From Hyphomonadaceae bacterium (GTDB lineage: Bacteria > Pseudomonadota > Alphaproteobacteria > Caulobacterales > Aquidulcibacteraceae), in contig JALHQO010000005.1 in NCBI GenBank assembly GCA_022841905.1, positions 62,001 through 126,000 of the forward strand: a stretch of DNA of 64,000 nucleotides, in the 5' to 3' direction. The notes beneath the pieces were generated by a model. It did no database searches, was not told the DNA's origin, and saw nothing but the letters and a program-made list of their open reading frames with translations. Numbering within the stretch: the stretch's first letter is position 1; every line of letters starts with the position of its first letter. Below are positions 46,013 through 54,723 of the stretch, one piece after another. The translations under genes and the position numbers were made by a program.

Positions 46013-47127
46013 TGGCCGCTCCCCCCGGTGGTCGGCGGCGTGTTGCGGCGGATCATGCCGTCGAGCGGCAGATACGGCACCGCGCCGCCACGTTGATCGA
46101 GGATGATGAGGTTGCCGCGCTGATACACGCGCTCCATCGTTTCCATATAAAGCCGGTCGCGCGTCACGACGGGCGCTGAGCGATACTCGCCGTGCACGGC
46201 GATGAAGCGCTCGGCTTCACCGGTTGCTTCGCGCACGACCTGCTCGCGATAGGCTTGAGCGGCGTTGACGATCTGCGCTGTTTCGCGATTGGCGTTATTG
46301 ATGGCGGTCTCGGCGTCTTGGCCGGCATTGACGACATCGTTGAACGCTTCGATCACGCTGGACGGCGCGGCCGCGCGCAGCAACTCGACTTGCAGCACCT
46401 GCACGCCGGCTTCGTATTCGTCCAACGTCGCCTGCATCACCTGCTCGACGTCGAGTTCGACGGCGCCGCGATCGGTCGTGATGATCGGCTCAAGTTGGCG
46501 CCGGCCGATGACTTCGCGCATGGCGCTCTCGGCGACCTGCCGCACGGCGGTGTCGGGCTCGCGGATATTGTAGGCGTAATCCACGATGTCCTTGATGTTG
46601 TACACGACGCGGAAGTGCACTTCGACGATGTTGCGGTCGCCTGTGATCATTAGGCTTTCGTCGGGATTGTCGGCGACGGTTTGATTGTTGCCGGAGACGA
46701 AGCCGATTTCTGTGGAGCGCTGGCCGGTGACGTTGATCACTTGGCGCGCTTCGATCGGCGCTGGCGCATGCAGATGGATGCCTGGGCCGGTGCTGCGGTT
46801 ATAATCGCCAAAACGCGTAATGACGGCCTGCTCGCCTTCATCGACGGTGTAGATGCCGGTCATCAGCCAGCCGAAAAACAAAACGCCTGCAATGACGGGA
46901 AGCGAGAACGGACTGCGCCGTCCTTCGCCGGCGCCCGGCCCACGGCCGCCGCCGCCCATGCCGAAGCGTTCGCGGAATTGGCGCAACAGATCGTCCAGGT
47001 CCGGACCGGGTTGCCCTTGCGGCGGACGCGGCGGCGGTTGATTGCCCCACGGACGGCGCGGTCCGCCGCCCCATGGGCCTTGGCCGCCACCACCTTGGTT
47101 GCCGCCCGACTGATCATTCCATGGCAT
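46009..47127 (-). CDS. hflK: FtsH-modulating membrane protein HflK
   Basis: A 372-residue SPFH protein with the Gly/Pro-rich N-terminus typical of HflK, a membrane helix (about 73-92), the SPFH core (EGEQAVITRFGDYNRSTGPGIHLHAPAPIE, NPDESLMITGDRNIVEVHFRVVYNIKD) and helical tail. First gene of the operon hflK-hflC-degP. Divergent from mrp. Confidence 0.95.
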   Translation of the reverse strand: MPWNDQSGGNQGGGGQGPWGGGPRRPWGNQPPPRPPQGQPGPDLDDLLRQFRERFGMGGGGRGPGAGEGRRSPFSLPVIAGVLFFGWLMTGIYTVDEGEQAVITRFGDYNRSTGPGIHLHAPAPIEARQVINVTGQRSTEIGFVSGNNQTVADNPDESLMITGDRNIVEVHFRVVYNIKDIVDYAYNIREPDTAVRQVAESAMREVIGRRQLEPIITTDRGAVELDVEQVMQATLDEYEAGVQVLQVELLRAAAPSSVIEAFNDVVNAGQDAETAINNANRETAQIVNAAQAYREQVVREATGEAERFIAVHGEYRSAPVVTRDRLYMETMERVYQRGNLIILDQRGGAVPYLPLDGMIRRNTPPTTGGSGQ

Positions 47128-47247
47128 CAGAAATCTCGTCCCCGCCGTTCTGGTAGTTCGTACGCGCCAGTTCTGGCAGCCGATGACCTAGCGCTTGCCG
47201 CGCTTGGTCGTGCGCCGATATGTGGCCCCTGTGCTAAGGGATCAAGC

Positions 47248-48324
47248 ATGAACAACCAGTTGGCGGACCTCAAAGAAGCTGTGAAATCGCGTCTCGACGC
47301 GATTAAGGACCCGTTGAGCGGCAAGGGTTTGTTCACGTCTGGCCGCATTTCGGGGCTTGAGGTCGGCGAAGGCGGCAAGGTCTCGTTCACGATTGAAGCG
47401 CCGGCGGACGCGCCGGAGCGCTTTGTTCCCTTGCGCGATCGCGCTGAAGCGGAGGCGCGCGCGGTGCGCGGCGTCACGAGCGTCATCGCCGTGCTGACAG
47501 CACACGAAGCAAAGCCCGCCAGCACAGGCGGCGTGGCGCAGGTTAAGCACATTATCGCTGTGGCGAGCGCAAAAGGCGGCGTCGGCAAATCAACTGTCGC
47601 GGTCAATCTCGCCTGCGCATTCGCGTCATTGGGGATGAAGACCGGCCTGCTCGATCTCGATGTGTACGGCCCCTCCGCCCCGACACTACTCGCCACGGGC
47701 GCGCGCAAACCTGAGATGAGCGACGGCAAAATCCTGAAACCGCTCGACGCGCATGGGCTGAAAACCATGTCGATCGGCTATCTGGTCGAAGCCTCATCCG
47801 CGATGATATGGCGCGGCGCCATGGCGACGAGCGCGGTGCGGCAAATGATCGATGAGGTCGCCTGGGGCGATCTCGATGTGCTGCTGCTCGACCTGCCGCC
47901 CGGCACCGGCGATGTGCAGCTTACGCTTCTGCAGCGCGTGCCGCTGGCCGGCGCGGTGATCGTCTCGACGCCGCAGGAGATGGCGCTGGCGGATGTAAGG
48001 CGCGGGCTCGCCATGTTCGAGAAAACCCACGCGCCGATTTTGGGCGTGATCGAGAACATGGCGTATTTCGAAACGCCCGACGGCGCGCGCACGCACATTT
48101 TCGGCGAAGGCGGCGCACGCCGCACTGCAGCGCAAGCCGGGGTGCCGTTCTTGGGTGAGATCCCGATCGATGTGAAATTACGCGAAGCCAGCGACGCCGG
48201 AACGCCGCTCGTCGTCAGCGCGCCGAAGCATCCGGTGTCGAAGCGGTTCATGGAGATTGCGGAAGCGGCGCTGGGGAACGTGGCGCGGTTGAGCAAGCCT
48301 GCGCCGACGATTCGAGTCGTTTGA
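47248..48324 (+). CDS. Mrp/NBP35-family ATPase (Fe-S cluster carrier)
   Basis: A 358-residue protein from ATG 47248 with a TAAGGGA ribosome site. DUF59-type N-terminus (about 1-90), then P-loop ATPase: KGGVGKS at 109-115, LDLDVYGPSAPTLL, LLDLPPGTGDVQLTL and VIENMAYFETPDGARTHIFGEGG. Mrp proteins carry [4Fe-4S] clusters to target enzymes. The CxxC pair normally after MAYF/MSYF is replaced by ETPDGA, so the classic dimer-bridging cluster site is absent; this occurs in some Mrp members. Coordinates exclude the longer frame to 46681. Confidence 0.9.
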   Translation: MNNQLADLKEAVKSRLDAIKDPLSGKGLFTSGRISGLEVGEGGKVSFTIEAPADAPERFVPLRDRAEAEARAVRGVTSVIAVLTAHEAKPASTGGVAQVKHIIAVASAKGGVGKSTVAVNLACAFASLGMKTGLLDLDVYGPSAPTLLATGARKPEMSDGKILKPLDAHGLKTMSIGYLVEASSAMIWRGAMATSAVRQMIDEVAWGDLDVLLLDLPPGTGDVQLTLLQRVPLAGAVIVSTPQEMALADVRRGLAMFEKTHAPILGVIENMAYFETPDGARTHIFGEGGARRTAAQAGVPFLGEIPIDVKLREASDAGTPLVVSAPKHPVSKRFMEIAEAALGNVARLSKPAPTIRVV

Positions 48325-48327
48325 GCC

Positions 48328-48942
48328 ATGCCCGCCCTGCAGCGCTACGAGCTGGATCAACGGGCGCTGGACTACATCGTTGGCACTTTGACTGACGAGC
48401 ACACATTGAGCGTTGCCGTGCGGCGCCTGATCACGACTGTTCCGGGCCAACTCTTTACATTGGCGCCGCCAGGACTGGACCTCACAACTCATCGCTTCCA
48501 ATGGGGCGGCTTGCTCGCGGAGAACATCGAACGCGCCAGTGAATCCTATCGCGCCACTCATGGTCCGCTTGTTCCGATCGAATCTCTCACTGACGACGAG
48601 GCGCTGCTACTGCACGCCGAACTACAGCGTATCCCCGGAAGTGTGTGCATCCTTGACGACATCACGCCGCACTGGAGCGAACTCGAAGACCCTGGCCCGC
48701 TCGCATTTGGTATCGGCCAAGAAGTCTATCACTTGGCGCGCGCCAATATGGGCGCAGAAACGCTCGCCGAGCTTCTATCGCTTGGTGAAGCCTTCTGGCA
48801 TCGCCTCGCAGTCGTCTGCGCCCAGGGCTTGAAGCTGCCGGCAACGGCGGAGCAGCTGCTCGCGTGCGTCGATAGTGCGACTTTGATTACCTGCACTGCG
48901 TTCGACGCCGAAGGCTTTGTGGCCTGGCAGCGCCTAGCTTAG
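48328..48942 (+). CDS. Uncharacterised protein downstream of mrp
   Basis: A 204-residue acidic, mainly helical protein, 3 bp after mrp, so probably co-transcribed. Strings such as TLSVAVRRLITTVPGQLFTLAPPGL and RANMGAETLAELLSLGEAFWHRLAVVCAQGL suggest a helical repeat or bundle. I do not recognise a family with confidence. Convergent with the P450 gene, with 9-bp overlap of coding ends. Confidence 0.7.
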   Translation: MPALQRYELDQRALDYIVGTLTDEHTLSVAVRRLITTVPGQLFTLAPPGLDLTTHRFQWGGLLAENIERASESYRATHGPLVPIESLTDDEALLLHAELQRIPGSVCILDDITPHWSELEDPGPLAFGIGQEVYHLARANMGAETLAELLSLGEAFWHRLAVVCAQGLKLPATAEQLLACVDSATLITCTAFDAEGFVAWQRLA

Positions 48943-50208
48943 CTCAAACGTGATCGGCAGCGCTTTTAGCCCACTGACGAAGAAGCTTTCGCTGAGCTTG
49001 GGCTCGCCTGCGAGTTCGACTCGCTTCAGACGCGGCAACAGTTCTTCATAGAGAATACGCATTTCTAACCGCGCCAAATGCTGGCCCAGACACAAGTGCG
49101 CGCCGTTGCCGAAGGCGAGTTGGCGGTTGGGTTTGCGGTCGATGTCGAACGCATCCGGGTTCGGAAACACTTCTTCGTCGCGATTGCCGGAGGCGTAGCA
49201 AAGCATCAGCCAATCGTTCGCTTTGATCTGGCGGCCACGCAACTCCGTGTCGGCGCTGGCCGAGCGCATGAAGGTTTTCACCGGCGTCGCCCAGCGGATC
49301 GCTTCTTCGATCAAAGCCGGCACCAGCGTAAGATCGGCGCGCACGCGTTCTAGCAAACCAGGCACGGTGGCGAGCGCCCACATCGCGGCGGCAGTGGACG
49401 ATGACGTCGTGTCGTGTCCGGCCGTGGCGATGATCGTGAAGTATCCGGTGCGCTCGAACGGCGGCAGCGGCGCGCCATCGATCTCGGCGTTGGCGAGGAG
49501 CGTGGCCAAATCATCGCGCGGATTGGCGCGGCGATCGGTAGTGATCGCCTCGAAATAGTCTGTGAAATCCTGCAGCACGGCCAATAAGAGTTGCAAATAT
49601 TGTTCGTTGGTCAGCGCATCCTGGAAACGCTTCGTATCGGGGTCGGTCGCGCCGAACAATTCCTGCGTCAGCCGCAGCATGCGCGGGAAATCGACTTCCG
49701 GCACGCCCAGCACGTTCATCACCACGCGTAGCGGATAGTGCAGCGCTACGTCCTTGACGAAATCGCATTGCCCCGGCAACGCCGCGAAATCGGCGACGGC
49801 TTGCTGCGCCAGCGCCCGAATGTCCCCTTCGCGCTTCTTCACGTTCGCCGGCATGAACCACGCCTGCGTCAGCAGCCGATACTTCATGTGATCCGGCTCA
49901 TCCATCTGCACCAGCGAGCGCACCAGATGCGGGGTGCCGGTGATGGCGCGAGCGCGCCCCTCCCCGCCTTTGTTCATCAGCGTCGTGCCGCGCTGGCCGC
50001 TCAGATAGAGCGCGTTATTGCGGCTGATCTCCAAGATGTCAGCGTGCTTGGTGACCACCCAGAACGGATCGAAACCCTCAGGCTCCGCCACGCCAAGCGG
50101 ATTGTTCGCGCGCATCCAGCGATAAGCGTCGAAGAGAGCGGGCGTGGCGTAGGCCGGCGCGCTGACCAAGGTTTGCGCAATGTCATGCGGCAGCTTCACA
50201 TCGATCAT
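48934..50208 (-). CDS. Cytochrome P450
   Basis: A 424-residue soluble P450 from ATG 50208. I-helix AGHDTTSSS, ExxR-type EEAIRW and heme-binding FGNGAHLCLGQHLARLE with the thiolate Cys. The sequence resembles bacterial terpene/steroid monooxygenases, but the substrate is not assignable. No ferredoxin or reductase gene is adjacent, so electron donors must be elsewhere. Longer start at 50256 rejected. Confidence 0.93.
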   Translation of the reverse strand: MIDVKLPHDIAQTLVSAPAYATPALFDAYRWMRANNPLGVAEPEGFDPFWVVTKHADILEISRNNALYLSGQRGTTLMNKGGEGRARAITGTPHLVRSLVQMDEPDHMKYRLLTQAWFMPANVKKREGDIRALAQQAVADFAALPGQCDFVKDVALHYPLRVVMNVLGVPEVDFPRMLRLTQELFGATDPDTKRFQDALTNEQYLQLLLAVLQDFTDYFEAITTDRRANPRDDLATLLANAEIDGAPLPPFERTGYFTIIATAGHDTTSSSTAAAMWALATVPGLLERVRADLTLVPALIEEAIRWATPVKTFMRSASADTELRGRQIKANDWLMLCYASGNRDEEVFPNPDAFDIDRKPNRQLAFGNGAHLCLGQHLARLEMRILYEELLPRLKRVELAGEPKLSESFFVSGLKALPITFELS

Positions 50209-50287
50209 TGGCGGCGCCTCCGTCGCGACTGTGCGCAAGGCGCCCTGCGCACGCAACTATCCGCAACGGAAGCGGTCGTGCGGAAAC

Positions 50288-50307
50288 GAAAAAGGGGCCG
50301 ACCCCTT
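50288..50307 (-). terminator. Rho-independent terminator after the barrel fragment
   Basis: On the minus strand AAGGGG-TCGG-CCCCTT is followed by further T residues: a 6-bp stem, 4-nt loop and T-run. It lies about 40 bp past the stop of the outer-membrane barrel fragment (50346), the right place to end that transcript. Confidence 0.75.
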
Positions 50308-50345
50308 AGGATCGACCCCTTCATCAGTCTTGCTTACGCTACTGA

Positions 50346-50766
50346 TCAGAAGCGACGCGAAACTTCGAAGATGAAGTCGTGCGAAACGATGTCGGTTTCG
50401 ACGTCGTCTTCGCCAATGTTCGGGATGTTGAAATAGCGATAGCCGAAGCCATACGCGAAGCCCGACTCGGTGCGGTAGCTGGCGCCGACGCCAAGTTGCC
50501 ACGCGAAGCCAGAGTCGCTGGCTTCCGCTTGGTAGTCGTCATAATACCCCGTGAACGCAAACTCGGCTTCGACATCAGCCGCGCCGACGCCGCCACCAAG
50601 ATAGAAGGTCCAGTTGTTGCCGGCGTCGATGTTGTACCAGGCGTTAGCCATGACCGCCGTCGAGGCGAGACTGCCATCGACTGCCAACGTTTCATAGACT
50701 GGCGTCGGCCATACGAGTTCGTTAGCGTCCGCCTCGCGGTGCGACACCTCACCCTCGAACAGCCAG
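50346..50766 (-). pseudogene. C-terminal part of an outer-membrane beta-barrel protein
   Basis: The frame ending at 50346 encodes a beta-rich, aromatic-ended sequence (WTFYLGGGVGAADVEAEF, GFAWQLGVGASYRTESGFAYGFGYRYF) ending in FIFEVSRRF, the C-terminal Phe signature of outer-membrane barrels. It begins abruptly near NWLFEGEVSHREAD with no signal peptide or first strands; upstream of that the frame is a shadow of the TPR gene. About 140 residues remain of what is probably a 200-250 residue small porin. It is joined out of frame to the TPR fragment, so it looks like a deletion product. Confidence 0.7.
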
Positions 50767-51475
50767 TTGCGAGGTCGTCGAAAATCTTGGCCGCAGTGTA
50801 GCAAAGGACACGCAACGTCACCGAAGGTTCCGGCGTCTGCGCAATCACCTTCACGATGTCGTCGATAATTGGGTCGCCCGCCTTGACCTTCGAAAGCCGC
50901 GCGAGCGTGTTCCATGCAAGCGCAAATCCAGGTGTATTCTTGGTGAGTTTGGTTAGTAGCTCTCGAGATTCCTCTTTGCGGCCAAGGTCGCTAAAAAGGC
51001 GCGCTTGCTCGTAGTCGGCGGTAACTGAACCACCACGCTTCTCACGCAGCGTTTCGATAAAATACTCAGCTTCCTTGAGGTTTCCGGCCTGGCGATGGGC
51101 GTGAATGAGATTGCCATACGCTTCGATGATCTCGGGTCGTAAGGCGATTGCGTATTCAAGAGATTCAATCGCCTGCTCGAAGCGGCGCGCGCGTACTGCG
51201 GCGCGACCCAGATTATTGAGAATAAGCCCATCCTTGGGCCGCGCGCGTGACGCACGCTGCAGCAAATCCAGCGCGCGCTCGTTGCGGTTCTTTTCGGACT
51301 GGATGACCCCCAAGAGATTGAGCGCGTCCGGATGCGACGGCACACGCTCCAACACCTTTATATAAGTCGCTTCCGCCTCATCGACGCGACCTTCCTGGTG
51401 CGCCTTTACTGCGGCCTCAAACACGGCTTGAAGGCGCGCGAATTCAGGGGGTTGGATTGGGCCTGGTGCCGTCAT
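50767..51475 (-). pseudogene. N-terminal TPR part of a truncated protein (sulfotransferase-type?)
   Basis: From ATG 51475 (GGAGAG ribosome site) the frame encodes about six TPR-like helical pairs (HQEGRVDEAEATYIKVLERVPSHPDALNLLGVIQSEKNRNERALDLLQRA and so on) up to about KIFDDLA near 50770. It then runs into the out-of-frame outer-membrane barrel sequence and goes on to a chance stop at 50339. Such TPR arrays often precede a sulfotransferase domain, here missing. The abrupt change of character without an in-frame stop points to a deletion or rearrangement joining two unrelated genes. Confidence 0.7.
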
Positions 51476-51526
51476 TGATCTCTCCACGCCCCCTTTGAGC
51501 GGATACACAGAGAGGTGGCAAGCCGC

Positions 51527-52939
51527 TTACTCCAGCCGCAACACGCGGATCGTGTTGGTTTTCCCGGCTCGGCCGAAAGGAATGCCGGCAATGACGGCGA
51601 CGCGATCGCCGACTTCGGCAATGCCAAGCTTGCGCACGGCGGCGTCGGCTTTATCGACCATTTCTTCGACGTTAGAGACGTCCTCGGTCACGACCGAGCG
51701 TACGCCCCAAACGAGCGAGAGCTTGCGCGCAGTTTCAACAAACGGCGTCAGGCCGATCACACCACAACGCGGGCGCTCACGGGCGACGCGGATCGCGCTT
51801 GAACCGGTCGAAGTGTAAGCGACCACCGCAGCACAGCCGATGACATCGGCGATGTGGCGCGCAGAGAGAGCGATGGCGTCAGCGGTGGTGGCTTGCGGCG
51901 GCGTCATATCGCGCGGCAGCGAGGACCAGTATTCCTCGTCTTCCTCCACGGCCCGGATGATGCGGTCCATGATGGCGACCGCGCTCTGCGGATGGCGCCC
52001 GACCGCGCTTTCGGCGCTGAGCATGACGGCGTCGGCGCCCTGATAAACAGCGGTGGCCACGTCGCTGGCCTCCGCCCGCGTCGGCGTCGGCGCATCGACC
52101 ATGCTTTCGAGCATGTGCGTGGCGACGATGACGGGGCGGCCAGCGGCGCGGGCGGCGCGGATAATTTTGCGCTGCGCGATCGGCACTTGCTCCGGCGGCA
52201 GCTCGACGCCGAGATCGCCGCGCGCAACCATCACAGCATCCGACGCTTCGACGATGGCTTCGATCTGCAGCAAAGCTGAGGGCTTTTCGATTTTGGAGAT
52301 GATGCCGGCGCGCTCGCCGATCAAAGCGCGCGCTTCGTGGACGTCTTCGGGATGCTGCACGAACGAGAGCGCGATGTAATCGACACCCAGGTCGAGCGCG
52401 AACGCGAGATCTTCGCGATCCTTGTCGGTTAGCGCCGAAATCGGAATGCGACGCGTTGGGACGTTGACGCCTTTTTGGTTCTTCAACACGCCACCATGAT
52501 CGACGCGCGCCTTCAGCTGCGTGCGGCCGCGCTCGATCACGGTGATCTGCAACTTGCCGTCATCGAGCTTGAGGATGTCGCCCTCCTCCAGCGCGCTGAC
52601 GAGTTCGGCGTGCGGCAAACGAATGAGACCCTGCTTGCCGGGTTCGGTGGAGGCTTCGAGTGTGACCGTTTCGTTGAACTTGAGTTTGATCTCGCCGCCC
52701 TCGAACGAGCCGACGCGAATCTTCGGCCCCTGCAAATCCGCGAACACGGCGACGGCAACGCCTGCCTGTTCCTCCGCCGCGCGGATCGAGGAGAGCCGGC
52801 GCGCGTGATCGTCCTTGCTGCCGTGGCTGAAATTCAGCCGGAAGCAATCGACGCCGGCCTGGATGAGCATGGCCAAGCGCTCCGGCGGATCGCTGGCCGG
52901 GCCCATCGTGGCGACAATCTTACAATCGCGTGCGCGCAT
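51527..52939 (-). CDS. pyk: Pyruvate kinase
   Basis: A 470-residue enzyme from ATG 52939. KIVATMGPAS and FRLNFSHG at the start, IISKIEKPSALLQIEAIVEASDAVMVARGDLGVELPPEQVP and DAVMLSAESAVGRHP are family signatures, with Lys and Glu/Asp metal ligands in place. It makes pyruvate and ATP from PEP. Full length. First of a run of leftward genes separated by tandem-repeat spacers. Confidence 0.97.
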   Translation of the reverse strand: MRARDCKIVATMGPASDPPERLAMLIQAGVDCFRLNFSHGSKDDHARRLSSIRAAEEQAGVAVAVFADLQGPKIRVGSFEGGEIKLKFNETVTLEASTEPGKQGLIRLPHAELVSALEEGDILKLDDGKLQITVIERGRTQLKARVDHGGVLKNQKGVNVPTRRIPISALTDKDREDLAFALDLGVDYIALSFVQHPEDVHEARALIGERAGIISKIEKPSALLQIEAIVEASDAVMVARGDLGVELPPEQVPIAQRKIIRAARAAGRPVIVATHMLESMVDAPTPTRAEASDVATAVYQGADAVMLSAESAVGRHPQSAVAIMDRIIRAVEEDEEYWSSLPRDMTPPQATTADAIALSARHIADVIGCAAVVAYTSTGSSAIRVARERPRCGVIGLTPFVETARKLSLVWGVRSVVTEDVSNVEEMVDKADAAVRKLGIAEVGDRVAVIAGIPFGRAGKTNTIRVLRLE

Positions 52940-52949
52940 GTTTTTCCCA

Positions 52950-53034
52950 GGCGGTAGGCAATAAGCAGCACGCAATAGTGAGTCTGCGCTGCCGGAGCAA
53001 CGCGGCTAACACCGCTACTGCCGCTTGCCTACTG
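52950..53034. repeat. Inverted tandem-repeat spacer between GST and pyk
   Basis: Left arm GGTAGGCAATAAGCAGCACGC and right arm CTACTGCCGCTTGCCTACTGC are degenerate inverted arrays of a GCAGTAGGCAATA-like unit. The right arm runs up to and slightly into the GST stop codon. Same architecture as the spacer at 45074-45150. Confidence 0.6.
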
Positions 53035-53664
53035 CTATTGCCCCATCTTGTAGGGCCCGCCCTTTTCCAGCGCGCGCTGATAGGCCGGGCGGGCTTGTTG
53101 CAGTTTTCTGACGCGAACGAGATTGGGATAGCGCTCCAGCCCGCCGCGACTGGCGCCCGCGTCGAGTACGAAGCTCATTTGAATGTCGGCGGCGGTGAAC
53201 CGATCGGCGGCGAAATAGTCGCGGCCTTCGAGGTGAGTGTTGATGAAGCTGAAATGGTTGTCGATCTCAGGCTCGACGCGCATCTGCATCAGCGGTGCGC
53301 CGTTCTCGCCCAGCATGCCGACATAGAGTTTCAGCAGCAGCGGCAACATGGCCGAGCCTTCGGCAAAGTGCAGCCAGTACAGATAGTCAAAGCGCGCAGG
53401 ATCGCCGGCCGCGACGGCGAGTTGGCCGGCGTCTTCAGTGTCCGCAAAGTACTCGATGATCGCCGCAGACTCCGCGAACACTTCGCCGTCGCGCTCGATC
53501 ACCGGCGATTTACCGAGCGGATGGATGGATTTCAGCTCTGGCGGCGCGAGACGCGTCTGCGCGTTGCGCGCGTAACGCTTCACCTCAAAGTCGAGGCCAA
53601 GTTCTTCAAGCAGCCACAGCACACGCTGCGAGCGGGATTCTTCGAGATGGTGGACGATGATCAT
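53035..53664 (-). CDS. Glutathione S-transferase family protein
   Basis: A 209-residue GST from ATG 53664. Thioredoxin-like N-domain (IVHHLEESRSQRVLWLLEELGLDFEVKRY, LGKSPVIERDGEVFAESAAIIEYFAD) and helical C-domain (AADRFTAADIQMSFVLDAG). The ESRS after HHLE is the active-site Ser/Arg region of the beta/theta-like GSTs. Substrate unknown. Both flanks are tandem-repeat spacers. Confidence 0.88.
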   Translation of the reverse strand: MIIVHHLEESRSQRVLWLLEELGLDFEVKRYARNAQTRLAPPELKSIHPLGKSPVIERDGEVFAESAAIIEYFADTEDAGQLAVAAGDPARFDYLYWLHFAEGSAMLPLLLKLYVGMLGENGAPLMQMRVEPEIDNHFSFINTHLEGRDYFAADRFTAADIQMSFVLDAGASRGGLERYPNLVRVRKLQQARPAYQRALEKGGPYKMGQ

Positions 53665-53675
53665 GCTGGCTCCGC

Positions 53676-53759
53676 GTCGGGGTTCGGGATTCGGGAATCG
53701 GTTCTCGGGTGTGGTTTGGAGGGCGACCCGAAACCCCACCCCCGACAACCGAAACCCGC
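53676..53759. repeat. G-run/C-run inverted tandem-repeat spacer between GST and SMP-30 genes
   Basis: Left arm is made of TCGGG-type units (GGGG, GGG, GGG, then GG and GGG runs in 53679-53709) and the right arm of CCCGAAACCCC-type units. The arms are imperfect reverse complements. G-runs are close to but less regular than a canonical quadruplex because one loop is 11 nt. Confidence 0.65.
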
Positions 53760-53760
53760 A

Positions 53761-54663
53761 TTAGTAAGGTGCAAAATTTAGCTTCAATCCCGGTTCCGGC
53801 CAGCGGACCTTCGCGAGTTGCCCTGTCGCGGACAGCGTAATGTACGCGTCGCGCATATCGGCGCCGCCAAAGGCGATGTTGGTGACGAGCGGATCGGGCA
53901 GCGGCGTGTGTGTGAAAGCGCCAGCGGGCGTGATCGTGGTGACGCCGCCATTGAGCAGCGTGGCTACGCAGACATCGCCATTGGCTTGCACCGCTAAGCT
54001 GTCGAAGAAAACGTGCGCGGGATAGACGAACACGCAGCGCCCGATGGCGCCCATCGGCGGCGGCGCTACTTGGCCTTCATCAATGATATCGAACGCCCAC
54101 AATTTGCCGGCGTCGGTTTCAGCGGCGTACACGGTCTTCTCATCGGGCGAGAGGCCGACGCCGTTTAGGCCAGTGCCGCCATACGCCACCTCTTTCAGCA
54201 GCGAGCCATCGGGCTTGGCGTAATAGAGCCCGCCGCGATCGAGCGTGCGCGCATAAATTTTTCCGAGATCGGTGAACCAGATGTTTCCGGCTTTATCGAA
54301 GACGAGATCGTTGGGGCCGGAGAGTCTGCGGCCGTCGATTTTATCGTAGAGGCGCTCAATTTTGCCCGTGGCGAGATCGACGCGCTCTACGCGGCCGGTC
54401 TCGTAGTCGCGCGCGGCGCTGCCGGGGATCGTGAGCCCGCCCATGTCGTGATACTCGAAGCCGCCATTGTTGGTGACGTAGATCGCGCCGTCAGGGCCGA
54501 ACGCCGCGCCGTTGGGGCCGCCGGCCATTTGCGCGATCACTTCGCTCTTGCCGTTCCACACGCGCGTCAGCGTTTTGCGCTTGATTTCCACCAGGATGAC
54601 GCTGCCGTCCGGCATGGGGATCGGGCCTTCGGGAAATTGAAGGCCGGTTGCGATGATTTCCAT
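53761..54663 (-). CDS. SMP-30/gluconolactonase family protein
   Basis: A 300-residue six-bladed propeller. Metal ligands are suggested by LQFPEGPI (Glu), LSGPNDLVFDKAGNIWFTD (Asn, Asp) and GVGLSPDEKTVYAAET. Members hydrolyse sugar lactones with Ca or Zn. Substrate unknown. Cytosolic: no signal peptide. Bounded by two tandem-repeat spacers. Confidence 0.87.
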   Translation of the reverse strand: MEIIATGLQFPEGPIPMPDGSVILVEIKRKTLTRVWNGKSEVIAQMAGGPNGAAFGPDGAIYVTNNGGFEYHDMGGLTIPGSAARDYETGRVERVDLATGKIERLYDKIDGRRLSGPNDLVFDKAGNIWFTDLGKIYARTLDRGGLYYAKPDGSLLKEVAYGGTGLNGVGLSPDEKTVYAAETDAGKLWAFDIIDEGQVAPPPMGAIGRCVFVYPAHVFFDSLAVQANGDVCVATLLNGGVTTITPAGAFTHTPLPDPLVTNIAFGGADMRDAYITLSATGQLAKVRWPEPGLKLNFAPY

Positions 54664-54723
54664 CAGGTGTCAGGTTCCAGGTGTCAAGACGCTGGCACCT
54701 GACACCAGACACCCGACGCCTGT
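54664..54723. repeat. AGGTGTCA inverted tandem-repeat spacer between SMP-30 and folA
   Basis: Left arm contains CAGGTGTCAGG and CCAGGTGTCA; right arm contains TGGCACCTGACACC and AGACACC. Unit length is about 8 nt and the arms are reverse complements, so the transcript could fold into a long hairpin. It fills the gap between the SMP-30 start and the folA stop. Confidence 0.65.

Noticed and set aside
46681-47247. N-terminal extension of the mrp frame
   Set aside because: It overlaps the divergent hflK gene and is shadow-like; ATG 47248 has a ribosome site and starts the known DUF59 domain.
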